Part shown: positions 28,954-37,598 of the stretch, piece after piece | Layout of the letters: every line of letters starts with the position of its first letter | Position numbering within the stretch: the first letter of the stretch is position 1 | Source of the DNA: JADZAI01 sp047602465 | GTDB taxonomy: Bacteria > Pseudomonadota > Alphaproteobacteria > Micropepsales > Micropepsaceae | DNA: 64,000 nt | Reading direction: 5' to 3' | Assembly: GCA_047602465.1 (NCBI GenBank) | Contig: JASGHF010000001.1 | Span: forward strand, 1-64,000 | The notes under the pieces: generated by a model | The model's database searches: none | What the model saw: only the letters and a program-made list of their open reading frames with translations | Told to the model about the DNA's origin: nothing | Program-made: the position numbers and the translations under genes

Positions 28954-30351
28954 ATGGATCGACCGACGGAAGGGTGGAGCGCTGTCGCGGGCAGCCGCGG
29001 CGGCGTCTGGGCCGCCGTTCCGCTGACGCGGGCGCAGCAGCGATGGATCGCCGCCCTCATTCTGATCGCGACGGCCGGGTTCGCCGCTGCGCCGGCAGTC
29101 ACGGCGGAAATTCTGATCGCCGTGCTGATCGTGCTGGCCTCCGGCCATATGATTTTCCGCACCGTGATTTGGCTCGCAGGGCTTCCCGGTGCAGCCGATC
29201 CGGCTTGCACGCGCGCCGATGACCAACTGCCGGTCTATTCGATCATCGTGCCGCTGTATCGCGAGGCCAATATGGCGGCCGGGCTGGCCTCGGCGCTCGA
29301 CGCGCTCGACTATCCGAGCGGGAAGCTCGACATCCTCGTCGCGCTGGAATCCGACGATGCGGATACGAAGGCCGCGTTCGAGAGGCTTCCGCTCGGTTCC
29401 TGCTGGCGGTTGATCGTCGCGCCGCCCGGAATCCCGCGCACCAAACCCCGTGCCTGCAATGTCGCGTTGGAAGCGGCGCGCGGCGATTTCATCGTCATCT
29501 ACGATGCCGAGGACCGGCCGGAGCGCGATCAGCTGCGCCGCGCCGTGGCAGCGTTCGATGCGGGCGGGAAGGGACTCGCCTGCATTCAGGCGCGGCTGTT
29601 TCCATACAACGCGCGCGAGAACGTCATCACACGTCTTTTCGCTCTGGATTTCGCGCTGTGGTTCGACGCGATGCTGACGGGTTTGCGGAGGCTCGGCTTT
29701 CCCGTGCCGCTCGGCGGCACCAGCAATCACTTCCGGACGGCGACGCTGCGCGAGGCTGGCGGGTGGGACCAGTGGAATGTCACGGAAGATGCCGATCTCG
29801 GCATCCGGCTCGGGCGCCTCGGTCACGAGGTCGGCACGTTCAATTCGACGACCTGGGAAGAGGCGCCGGTCACGCTGAAGGCGTGGCTGCCGCAGCGGAC
29901 GCGATGGACGCGCGGCTATCAGCAGACCTTCTTTGTCCATTCCAGGCGCAGCCGGACGCTGCAGCTGCCGGCTCTCGGTCTGCGCGGCTGGATCTTCCTG
30001 GTCTTCTTCGTCGGCGCGTCTTTCGTGTTCGCGATGGTCAATCCGGTCTTCTGGAGTCTGGCCGCGTGGCAGTTCTTCACCGGCGATGCGCCGTTGGATG
30101 CGGTCTTCGGTCCGTTGATCGGTCGCATGGCGGCCGGTCTGATGTTCGTCGGAAACATGCTGTGCGTGCTGATGAGCGTGCTTGCGCCGATCCGCAGACG
30201 GGCCTGGCCGCTCATGCCGTGGGGTTTTCTCGCGCCCGTCTACTGGGCGATGATTTCGACTGCGGCCTGGCGCGCCGTATGGGTCTTCATCCGCGATCCG
30301 TTCTATTGGGAGAAAACACCGCACGGCCTTTCGCGGGAGCGGACTCCATGA
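28954..30351 (+). CDS. Membrane glycosyltransferase family 2 (XagB/cellulose-synthase-like)
   Basis: This is a 465-residue protein. Two hydrophobic helices (about 30-70) come first, then the GT2 domain: YSIIVPLYREANMA, the DxD-like YDAEDRPERDQ, TEDADLGIRLGRLG (TED motif) and QRTRWTRGYQQT (QxxRW motif), then three or four C-terminal membrane helices. These are the motifs of processive inner-membrane beta-glycan synthases, and the NVALEAARGD region is close to XagB-type enzymes. It probably makes or exports a surface polysaccharide. Its stop overlaps the next gene by ATGA, which encodes an exported beta-rich protein. Confidence 0.83.
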   Translation: MDRPTEGWSAVAGSRGGVWAAVPLTRAQQRWIAALILIATAGFAAAPAVTAEILIAVLIVLASGHMIFRTVIWLAGLPGAADPACTRADDQLPVYSIIVPLYREANMAAGLASALDALDYPSGKLDILVALESDDADTKAAFERLPLGSCWRLIVAPPGIPRTKPRACNVALEAARGDFIVIYDAEDRPERDQLRRAVAAFDAGGKGLACIQARLFPYNARENVITRLFALDFALWFDAMLTGLRRLGFPVPLGGTSNHFRTATLREAGGWDQWNVTEDADLGIRLGRLGHEVGTFNSTTWEEAPVTLKAWLPQRTRWTRGYQQTFFVHSRRSRTLQLPALGLRGWIFLVFFVGASFVFAMVNPVFWSLAAWQFFTGDAPLDAVFGPLIGRMAAGLMFVGNMLCVLMSVLAPIRRRAWPLMPWGFLAPVYWAMISTAAWRAVWVFIRDPFYWEKTPHGLSRERTP

Positions 30352-31094
30352 TTGCGCGTGCGGCATTGGCTGCGGTGTCGTTGTGCGGATTTGCGCTGGC
30401 GGGGGCGTGGCCGCAATCCGTCGACCACGGCCTGTCGATCAGCAGTGTCGGCTACGCGTCCGGCGCAGATGACGGCGCCCGCGTGCTGTTCGACAGCTAT
30501 GCGGAAGCCGGACTTGGCGACGGCTTCACGGCCGTCTTCACCTTTGAAAGCGAACTGGCGCACGGCATGGCCGTGTATGGCTGGCGCGCGGCCGCGGGGC
30601 TGCGATACAGCCATGAACCTGCTGCATCGCCCTGGCTGTTCAGCATCGAGGCGCGGATTTCCTATCAGGACTATGGCAGCGCCATCGGCGACCCGGTGTT
30701 CGCCGGGGACGGCGCGGGCGCGGTGCTACAGGCAGATGCCGGACGCGCGTTCCAGATCGCGGGCCTGCACGCCTTCGCCAATGTCAGCGCCGGGTGGTCG
30801 TGGCGCGGCAATACAGCCGACGAGTGGCGCGTGAACGCGGTCGCGGGGATCGATCTCAGCGACAGCTGGCAGATCGGGGCGGGATACTTCTCCACCTACG
30901 CGCCGGGCGATCTCTACGATCCCGGCGTCTATGAGAAGCATGAGGCGCAGTTGTCGCTGCGCTGGAGGATCGACGCCGACTATGCGCTGGCGATTTCAGC
31001 CGGGCAGACGATCTCTGCCGACCGCGCGGCGGAGGAAACAACCCTCCGTCTCGCGCTCTGGACGCTTCTTTATCCGGCGGCCGAGGACGACTAG
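30348..31094 (+). CDS. Exported beta-rich (outer-membrane-like) protein
   Basis: This is a 248-residue protein with a signal peptide ending near LAGAWPQ. The mature part alternates short amphipathic strands and aromatic girdles (for example VFTFESELAHG, SIEARISYQDYG, WQIGAGYFSTYA, AQLSLRWRIDADYALAISAG), a pattern of outer-membrane beta-barrels. It is translationally coupled to the glycosyltransferase, so it may help export or anchor the polymer, in the manner of the XagA partner of XagB. The assignment rests on the strand pattern and context, not on a named motif. Confidence 0.65.
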   Translation: MIARAALAAVSLCGFALAGAWPQSVDHGLSISSVGYASGADDGARVLFDSYAEAGLGDGFTAVFTFESELAHGMAVYGWRAAAGLRYSHEPAASPWLFSIEARISYQDYGSAIGDPVFAGDGAGAVLQADAGRAFQIAGLHAFANVSAGWSWRGNTADEWRVNAVAGIDLSDSWQIGAGYFSTYAPGDLYDPGVYEKHEAQLSLRWRIDADYALAISAGQTISADRAAEETTLRLALWTLLYPAAEDD

Positions 31095-32308
31095 CTGAAC
31101 GCCTGGATGCCGGTGATGGCGCGGCCGAGGATCAGCGCATGGACGTCATGCGTGCCTTCATAGGTGTTCACCGCTTCCAGATTTAGGACATGGCGGATCA
31201 CGCCATACTCGTCGCTGACGCCGTTGCCGCCGTGCATGTCGCGGGCCTGACGGGCGATCTCCAGCGCCTTGCCGCAATTGTTGCGCTTCAGCAGCGAGAT
31301 CATCGGCGGCGAGGCCTCGCCTGCCTCGAACAGGCGGCCGAGACGCAGCGCGCCGTGCAGGCCCAGCGCGATCTCGGTCTGCATGTCGGCCAGCTTCTTC
31401 TGGATGAGCTGGGTGGCGGCGAGGGGACGGCCGAACTGTTTGCGGTTCAGCGTGTAGTCGCGGGCGGCCTCGAAGCAGGCCTCGGCGGCTCCCATCGCGC
31501 CCCAAGCGATGCCGTAGCGGGCGCGGTTGAGGCAGCCGAACGGACCTTTCAGGCCCTTCACATTGGGGAGGTAGTTGGCGTCGGGGACGAACACGTCCTC
31601 CAGCACGATCTCGCCGGTCACCGAGGCGCGGAGCGAGAACTTGCCCTCGATCTTGGGGGTCGAGAACCCCTTGAAGTCGCGCTCCACGACATAGCCGCGA
31701 ATGTCGCCGGCATCGTCCTTGGCCCAGACCACCGCGACGTCGGCGATGGGGGAATTGGTGATCCACATCTTGGCGCCGTTGAGAACCCAGCCGCCGTCGA
31801 CCTTGCGCGCCCTGGTGACCATGCCGCCGGGGTCGGAACCGTGATCCGGCTCGGTGAGGCCGAAACAGCCGACGAATTCGCCTGATGCCAGCTTGGGCAG
31901 GAAGCGCATCCGCGTTTCTTCGGTGCCGTAGGCATAGATCGGGTGCATCACGAGGCTGGACTGGACGCTCATGGCCGAGCGGTAGCCGCTGTCGACGCGC
32001 TCCACTTCACGGGCCGCAAGGCCGTAGGAGACATAGCCGAGACCGGCGCAGCCATAGCGCTCGGGCAGGGTGCTGCCGAGCAGCCCCTGTTCGCCCATCT
32101 CGGTCATGATGGCGCGGTCGAAGGTCTCGTGCCGGAACCCGTCCTTTACGCGGGTGGCGAGGCGCGCGGCGCAGAAGTCCCGCGCTGACTTCACCACGAT
32201 CCGCTCCTCTTCCGTCAGCAGGTCGTCCAGGCGCAGGGGGTCGGCCCAGTCGAACGGGCCGGCGTCGGGATCATGCCTGGCCGGGGAAAGGGAATGGGCT
32301 TCAGGCAT
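31091..32308 (-). CDS. gcdH: Glutaryl-CoA dehydrogenase
   Basis: This is a 405-residue acyl-CoA dehydrogenase. FDWADPLRLDDLLTEEER opens the family homology, and YVSYGLAAREVERVDSGYRS, FGLTEPDHGSDPGGM and the terminal LNLEAVNTYEGTHDVHALIL are the glutaryl-CoA dehydrogenase signatures. The catalytic Glu is in YEGTHD. It oxidises and decarboxylates glutaryl-CoA to crotonyl-CoA in lysine and tryptophan breakdown. It stands alone; the tRNA-Thr gene lies upstream on the same strand. Confidence 0.92.
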   Translation of the reverse strand: MPEAHSLSPARHDPDAGPFDWADPLRLDDLLTEEERIVVKSARDFCAARLATRVKDGFRHETFDRAIMTEMGEQGLLGSTLPERYGCAGLGYVSYGLAAREVERVDSGYRSAMSVQSSLVMHPIYAYGTEETRMRFLPKLASGEFVGCFGLTEPDHGSDPGGMVTRARKVDGGWVLNGAKMWITNSPIADVAVVWAKDDAGDIRGYVVERDFKGFSTPKIEGKFSLRASVTGEIVLEDVFVPDANYLPNVKGLKGPFGCLNRARYGIAWGAMGAAEACFEAARDYTLNRKQFGRPLAATQLIQKKLADMQTEIALGLHGALRLGRLFEAGEASPPMISLLKRNNCGKALEIARQARDMHGGNGVSDEYGVIRHVLNLEAVNTYEGTHDVHALILGRAITGIQAFS

Positions 32309-32330
32309 GGCAGGTTCCCAAGCAAGAAAA

Positions 32331-32405
32331 TGGTGCCGGCTGAGGGGATTGAACCCCCGACCTTCGGTTTACAAAACCGCTGCTCTACCGCTGAGCTAAG
32401 CCGGC
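32331..32405 (-). tRNA. tRNA-Thr (TGT)
   Basis: On the minus strand, the acceptor GCCGGCT pairs with AGCCGGC, and discriminator A and CCA are encoded. The D-arm is TAGCTCAGCGGTAGAGC, the anticodon loop TTTGTAA carries TGT (Thr), and the T-arm is GGGGG TTCAATC CCCTC. All stems pair, in contrast to the rRNA-spacer tRNAs. Confidence 0.95.
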
Positions 32406-32588
32406 CAGAATGGCGGCAAGCCATAAGGGTGAACCCGGCCGAACTCAATATTGAGGATGCGGGGGCGCGCAAGCGGGGGTAGGGTGACGATCACGTTCAC
32501 AGATACGTCAACAAACAGAAGTGGTTGGGGCGGCTTCCGAACGTGTTGCTGGATTGACGGTTATCGCAATCCCTGAATTTTGGACGAC

Positions 32589-33695
32589 ATGCGCAGACTC
32601 GCAATCGCTTTGGCTGTCCTGGTCGCCATCGGCGGCGGACTTTATCTGTTCGCGCCGTCCGTGATCGGACTTGGCGGCGCCGGCGCGTCCCAGCAGGCCG
32701 GCGGCGGGCGCGCGCCGCTCATCACGGCAGGGACCGTCAGCAAGGCCGTTTTCGCCGAGAAGATCGAGGCGATCGGAACGGCCAAGGCCCGGGACAGCGT
32801 CACCATCACCGCCAAGACCGCCGATACGGTCGCAGCGATCAATTTCACCGAGGGCCAGCAGGTCGAGGCCGGGTTTATCCTGATCGAGATGACCAGCGCC
32901 CAGCAGGCCGCCGATCTGGCGGCCGCGCGCGCGGCGCTGGCCGAAGCCGAGAAGGCCTATGCCCGCGCGGCCGATCTCGTCGCCAAAGGCATCGCGGCGC
33001 GCGCCACGCTGGATACCGCGACGGCGGAACGTGACGCGGCCCGCGGACGCCTGCAGGCGATCGAGGCCCGCCTCGCCGATACGCTGATCAAGGCGCCGTT
33101 CGCCGGGGTCGTCGGCCTGCGCAATGTCAGCGTCGGCAGTTATGTGCGGCCGGGCGATGTGATCACCACCCTCGACGACATCATGGTCCTCAACGGCGAC
33201 TTCACGGTCCCGGAACGCTATCTCGGCGTGTTGAAGTCCGGCCTGAAACTTTCGGTCGAGGTTGCAGCCTATCCAGGTGAGACGTTCGGGGGCGAGGTCG
33301 CCAGCGTCGATACCCGCATCGACCCCGCCACCCGCGCGGTGACGGTGCGCGCGAAGCTGGACAACAAGGACGGCCGCCTGAAGCCCGGCATGCTGATGTC
33401 GGTGAGCCTGCTGGTATCGGAGCGCGAGGCGCTGGCGGTGCCGGAAAGCGCGCTGATTGCCCAGGGTGACAAGCGTTTCGTTTTCCGTATCGACGCGGAC
33501 AACAAGGCTCAACGCACCGAGGTGAAGACCGGTCTGGTGTTGCCGGCGCAGGTCGAGGTGCTGGAGGGCCTGAGCGAAGGCGACCGCATCGTCACGCAAG
33601 GCACGAACAAGGTCATTCCGAACCAGCCCGTCATGATCGACGGCGCCGAGAGCGGTCAGCCCGTCGCGCAGAGTGATGCCGGAGGCCGTTCATGA
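32589..33695 (+). CDS. RND efflux periplasmic adaptor
   Basis: This is a 368-residue membrane-fusion protein. One N-terminal helix anchors it. A lipoyl half (VTITAKTADTVAAINFTEGQQVEAG) follows, then a short coiled-coil hairpin (residues about 105-150, rich in Ala and Glu), the second lipoyl half (LIKAPFAGVVGLRNVSVGSYVRPGD) and the beta-barrel and membrane-proximal domains. This is the HlyD/AcrA layout. The ATG at 32589 is favoured over a TTG nine bases upstream. The stop overlaps the pump gene by ATGA, so the two work as one tripartite system. No outer-membrane channel gene is next to them. Confidence 0.9.
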   Translation: MRRLAIALAVLVAIGGGLYLFAPSVIGLGGAGASQQAGGGRAPLITAGTVSKAVFAEKIEAIGTAKARDSVTITAKTADTVAAINFTEGQQVEAGFILIEMTSAQQAADLAAARAALAEAEKAYARAADLVAKGIAARATLDTATAERDAARGRLQAIEARLADTLIKAPFAGVVGLRNVSVGSYVRPGDVITTLDDIMVLNGDFTVPERYLGVLKSGLKLSVEVAAYPGETFGGEVASVDTRIDPATRAVTVRAKLDNKDGRLKPGMLMSVSLLVSEREALAVPESALIAQGDKRFVFRIDADNKAQRTEVKTGLVLPAQVEVLEGLSEGDRIVTQGTNKVIPNQPVMIDGAESGQPVAQSDAGGRS

Positions 33696-36600
33696 TCCTC
33701 AGCGAAATTTCGGTCCGCCGCCCGGTCTTCGCGACCGTTCTTTCGCTGTTGCTCATCGCGTTCGGCCTGCTGTCCTTCTCGGGCCTGCCGCTCCGCGAAT
33801 TGCCGAATATCGACCCGCCGGTCGTTTCCGTCTCGACGACCTATCCGGGCGCCGCGGCGGACGTGGTGCAGAGCCGTATCACCGAGATCGTCGAAGACCA
33901 GGTCGCGGGCATCGAAGGCATCGAAACGATTACCTCTCGCTCACGCGACGGCTCGTCCGATGTCACGATCGAATTCTCGCTGAGTCGCGACATCGAAGCC
34001 GCCGCCAACGACGTGCGTGATGCGGTGGCGCGTGTCGTCGACCGGTTGCCCGACGAAGTGGACGCGCCCCAGGTGTCGAAGGCGGACGCCGACGCCGATC
34101 CCATTCTGTGGCTCAATTTCTCAGCGACCGGCATGGATGCCATGCAGCTGACAGAATACGCGAACCGCGTGATCGTCGATCAGCTTTCGATCATCGATGG
34201 CGTCAGCCGCGTGATGGTCGGCGGGGGACAGGACTACGCCATGAATATCTGGCTGGACCGGCAGGCGCTCGCCGCGCGCGGGCTTGCGGTCAGTGACGTG
34301 GAAAGCGCCTTGCGCGCGCAGAACATCGAACTGCCGGCAGGCCGCATCGAATCCGGCCAGCGCGACCTGACGGTCCGGCTGAACCGCGCCTATCAGACCG
34401 CCGATGATTTCAAAGCGCTGGTCGTCAAGCGCGGCGCCGATGGCTATCCTATCCGCCTTGGCGACGTGGCGCGGGTGGAGCTTGGCTCTGCCAATGACAA
34501 GGTGCAGTTCCGCGGCAACGGCATCCCGCAGATCGGTCTTGGGATCGTGAAGCAATCCACCGCGAATACGCTCGATGTGGCGCGCGGCGTGAAGGCGGAG
34601 ATCGCCCGGCTCAATCCGACGCTTCCCGACGGTATGCAGATCGTTCTCGCCTTCGATACCTCGATTTTCGTCGAGGAGAGCGTCAATCAGGTCTATCACA
34701 CGCTCGCCGAAGCGATGATCATCGTGGTCTTCGTCATTTTCGTGTTCCTCGGCAGCGCGCGTGCAGCGCTCATTCCGGCGGTCACCGTGCCGGTCTGCCT
34801 CATCGGCGCATTCATCGTCCTCTACGCGATGGGCGCGACGATCAATCTGCTGACGCTGCTGGCGCTGGTGCTGGCGATCGGTCTGGTGGTGGATGACGCC
34901 ATCGTCGTCCTGGAGAATATCCAGCGCCGCATCACCACCTATGGCGAGCCGGCCCGTATTGCGGCCGCGCGGGGCACCAATCAGGTGGCGTTCGCCGTCA
35001 TGGCGACGACGACGGTTCTGATCGTCGTTTTCGTTCCGATCTTCTTCCTTACCGGCAATACGGGGCGGCTGTTCTCCGAACTCGCCATCGCGATGTCCGG
35101 CGCCATTTTCTTCTCAGGGTTTGTCGCGCTGACGCTGACGCCGATGATGTGCTCGCTGCTGCTGCGGCCGAGCGAGGGCAAACTTGCCGAACGCATCCAT
35201 GCGCTCTCGCACAGGGTCGAAGCGCGTTACGGCCGCATGCTGGAGGCGTCGATCAGGCGCCCGTGGATGAGCGGCCTCGCGGCGGCCGCCGTAGTGGTGC
35301 TGACCGGGCTGCTGTTCGCCCAGGTGCCGTCCGAGCTTGCGCCGACCGAAGATCGTGCCGGGGCGATGGTGCAGGTCCAGCTCCCCGAGGGTTCCTCGTT
35401 CGAGGAAACGGCGGCGCAGATGGACAAGGTGGAGAAGGTGCTTCTTCCTTACGTCGAGGCCGGCGAGGCGGCGCGCGTGATGATCCGCGCGCCCGGCTCC
35501 TTCGGCTTCACGCAGGACTACAATTCGGGTCGGGCCATGCTCATGCTCGCGCCGTGGAGCCAGCGCTCGCGCAGCCAGGACCAGATCGTCGCGGAAATCC
35601 AGGGCAAGCTTTCGGCCGCGGTGCCGGGCGGGCGTGTCTTCATCTCAGGCCGTGGCGGCCTCGGCCAGCGAGGCGGCAAGCCGGTCGGTTTCGTCCTCGG
35701 CGGCAGCGATTTTGCGGAGATCGCCGAATGGCGCGATCGCATCATTGCGCGTGCGTCGGAAAATCCGAACCTCATCCAGGTCGACAGCGACTACCGCGAA
35801 ACCAAGCCGCAGCTCGTCGTTACCATCGACAAGCAGCGCGCCGCCGATCTCGGCATTTCCACCAGCGATATCGGCCGGACGCTGGAAACCATGCTGGGCG
35901 CCCGCCGCGTCACCACCTTCCTGAAAGACGGCGAAGAGTACGACGTCCGGATGCAGGCCGGGCAGGAGGATCGCCGGACGACCAACGACCTCACAAATGT
36001 CTTCGTCCGTTCGTCGCAAGGCGCGCTGATCCCGCTGTCGAATGTGGTGTCCCTGAAGGAGAGCGCGGGGCCGCAATCGCTCAACCGTTTCAATCGCTCG
36101 CGCTCGATCACCATCGATGCGGGCCTTGCGCCGGGCTACACGCTGGGCGAGGCGCTGACCTATCTCCAGCAGATTGCGGCGGAAGAGCTGCCCGCCACGG
36201 CGCGGATCGACTATCAGGGCCAGTCGCGCGAGTTCAAGCAGTCGAGCGCGGCGCTCTACTTCACCTTTGCGCTCGCCCTCATCGTCGTATTCCTGGTTCT
36301 GGCGGCGCAGTTCGAGAGCTTCATCCACCCGCTCGTCATTCTCTGCACCGTCCCGCTGGCGGTGTTCGGGGCGGTGTTCGGGCTTTGGGCGATCGGCAGC
36401 AGCCTCAATATCTACAGCCAGATCGGCATCGTCATGCTGGTCGGTCTTGCGGCCAAGAACGGCATTCTGATCGTGGAGTTCGCCAATCAGCTCCGCGACG
36501 ACGGCAAGACGTTCAACGAGGCGATCGTGGAGGCCGCGAAAATCCGCCTGCGTCCGATCCTGATGACCTCGCTGGCGACCGCCGCGGGCGCTTTGCCGCT

Positions 36601-36814
36601 GGTCATCGCAAGCGGCGCCGGCGCGGCCAGCCGCCAGAGCATCGGCATCGTGATCTTCGCCGGCATGCTGATGGCGACGGCGTTCACGCTGTTCATCATC
36701 CCGACGGCCTACGCGGTTTTCGCCCGCCGGACCGGATCGCCGCTGGCGATCACGCACGAGATGCAGGACTGGGAACGCGCCGAGGCGGCGCGCAAGGCGC
36801 AGCCGGCGGAGTAA
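33692..36814 (+). CDS. RND efflux permease
   Basis: This is a 1040-residue inner-membrane pump of the HAE1-type RND family. It opens with SVRRPVFATVLSLLLIAFG; the fourth helix region GLVVDDAIVVLENIQRR holds the two Asp residues of the proton relay, and the repeated second half has GLAAKNGILIVEFANQL. Two large periplasmic loops separate helices 1-2 and 7-8. It exports toxic or hydrophobic compounds using proton motive force. It is translationally coupled to the adaptor before it. The C-terminus is short and polar. Confidence 0.93.
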   Translation: MILSEISVRRPVFATVLSLLLIAFGLLSFSGLPLRELPNIDPPVVSVSTTYPGAAADVVQSRITEIVEDQVAGIEGIETITSRSRDGSSDVTIEFSLSRDIEAAANDVRDAVARVVDRLPDEVDAPQVSKADADADPILWLNFSATGMDAMQLTEYANRVIVDQLSIIDGVSRVMVGGGQDYAMNIWLDRQALAARGLAVSDVESALRAQNIELPAGRIESGQRDLTVRLNRAYQTADDFKALVVKRGADGYPIRLGDVARVELGSANDKVQFRGNGIPQIGLGIVKQSTANTLDVARGVKAEIARLNPTLPDGMQIVLAFDTSIFVEESVNQVYHTLAEAMIIVVFVIFVFLGSARAALIPAVTVPVCLIGAFIVLYAMGATINLLTLLALVLAIGLVVDDAIVVLENIQRRITTYGEPARIAAARGTNQVAFAVMATTTVLIVVFVPIFFLTGNTGRLFSELAIAMSGAIFFSGFVALTLTPMMCSLLLRPSEGKLAERIHALSHRVEARYGRMLEASIRRPWMSGLAAAAVVVLTGLLFAQVPSELAPTEDRAGAMVQVQLPEGSSFEETAAQMDKVEKVLLPYVEAGEAARVMIRAPGSFGFTQDYNSGRAMLMLAPWSQRSRSQDQIVAEIQGKLSAAVPGGRVFISGRGGLGQRGGKPVGFVLGGSDFAEIAEWRDRIIARASENPNLIQVDSDYRETKPQLVVTIDKQRAADLGISTSDIGRTLETMLGARRVTTFLKDGEEYDVRMQAGQEDRRTTNDLTNVFVRSSQGALIPLSNVVSLKESAGPQSLNRFNRSRSITIDAGLAPGYTLGEALTYLQQIAAEELPATARIDYQGQSREFKQSSAALYFTFALALIVVFLVLAAQFESFIHPLVILCTVPLAVFGAVFGLWAIGSSLNIYSQIGIVMLVGLAAKNGILIVEFANQLRDDGKTFNEAIVEAAKIRLRPILMTSLATAAGALPLVIASGAGAASRQSIGIVIFAGMLMATAFTLFIIPTAYAVFARRTGSPLAITHEMQDWERAEAARKAQPAE

Positions 36815-36818
36815 CGCG

Positions 36819-37499
36819 CTATTTGCCGATCCGGATGAGGTCCGGCGCCGTCGCGCCGCCGGAAAGGATCATGTTCATCGCCTGATCGCCCGTCAGGTCG
36901 GTCGGGATGCAGCGGTCGATCGCGACGATCTCAAGATAGCCGCAGGTCGGGTTGACGGCGGTCGGCATGTAGACCGCCGCCATCTCGGTCCCGGTCGCGG
37001 CGTCGGTGAAGGTCTTGGTGACGAAGCCGATGGCGCGCAGTTCCTCATTGGGAAACGGCAGCAACACGACGCGCTGCACGCCGTCAGGCTTGTGGCTCAG
37101 CGACTGGACCAGCTTCTGCACCGCGCCATAGACCTGCTTCACCACCGGCACGCGGTTGAGAAGTCCGCTGAACCAGGCGATCAGGCGCGCCCCGATCACG
37201 TTCGAGGCGACAGCGCCGACGACATAGATGATCCAGAGCGACAGGATAACGGCCAGCGCAGTGGCCACGTATTCATTATAGACCCAGGCGGCGCGTCCCT
37301 CGTTGGGTACGCCGAAATTCTGGACGATCAGATCGACCAGAGGCCGTCCGGCCCAGGACAGCAGGCCGATCAGGAACGAGAGGACGTACCAGACCACCGC
37401 CAGCGGCAGGATGGTCAAAAGCCCGAGGAGCAGCTTGCTTTGCAGCCGCGACCACGTTCCGGGGGATTTCAGCTTGGCTTCATCCGCCATGTCCGCCAT
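36819..37499 (-). CDS. DUF502 membrane protein
   Basis: This is a 226-residue protein with two membrane helices (LLLGLLTILPLAVVWYVLSF and a second near TALAVILSLWIIYVVGAV). Following them is the DUF502 domain with NRVPVVKQVYGAVQKLVQ and MAAVYMPTAVNPTCGYLEIV. The family occurs across bacteria and plants, without a settled function. The ATG at 37499 follows GGAAGGA and is preferred to the open frame upstream. It converges on the RND genes and is divergent from metG. Confidence 0.87.
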   Translation of the reverse strand: MADMADEAKLKSPGTWSRLQSKLLLGLLTILPLAVVWYVLSFLIGLLSWAGRPLVDLIVQNFGVPNEGRAAWVYNEYVATALAVILSLWIIYVVGAVASNVIGARLIAWFSGLLNRVPVVKQVYGAVQKLVQSLSHKPDGVQRVVLLPFPNEELRAIGFVTKTFTDAATGTEMAAVYMPTAVNPTCGYLEIVAIDRCIPTDLTGDQAMNMILSGGATAPDLIRIGK

Positions 37500-37598
37500 T
37501 CGTCCTTCCGCCGGGTGGCCGCGCTTTCGGATTGACCGGCGCGCACCCCATATGACAAGCCGCACCGTCCGGGGACTGCCCCGGCCCGGAATCGAACC

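Noticed and set aside
32260..32482. Small open frames over tRNA-Thr (AEGIEPPTFGL-type peptide)
   Set aside because: This is another translated tRNA, not a protein.
32554..32582. TTGACG with a weak -10 before the RND adaptor gene
   Set aside because: The -10 candidate would end within seven bases of the start codon and matches the consensus poorly.
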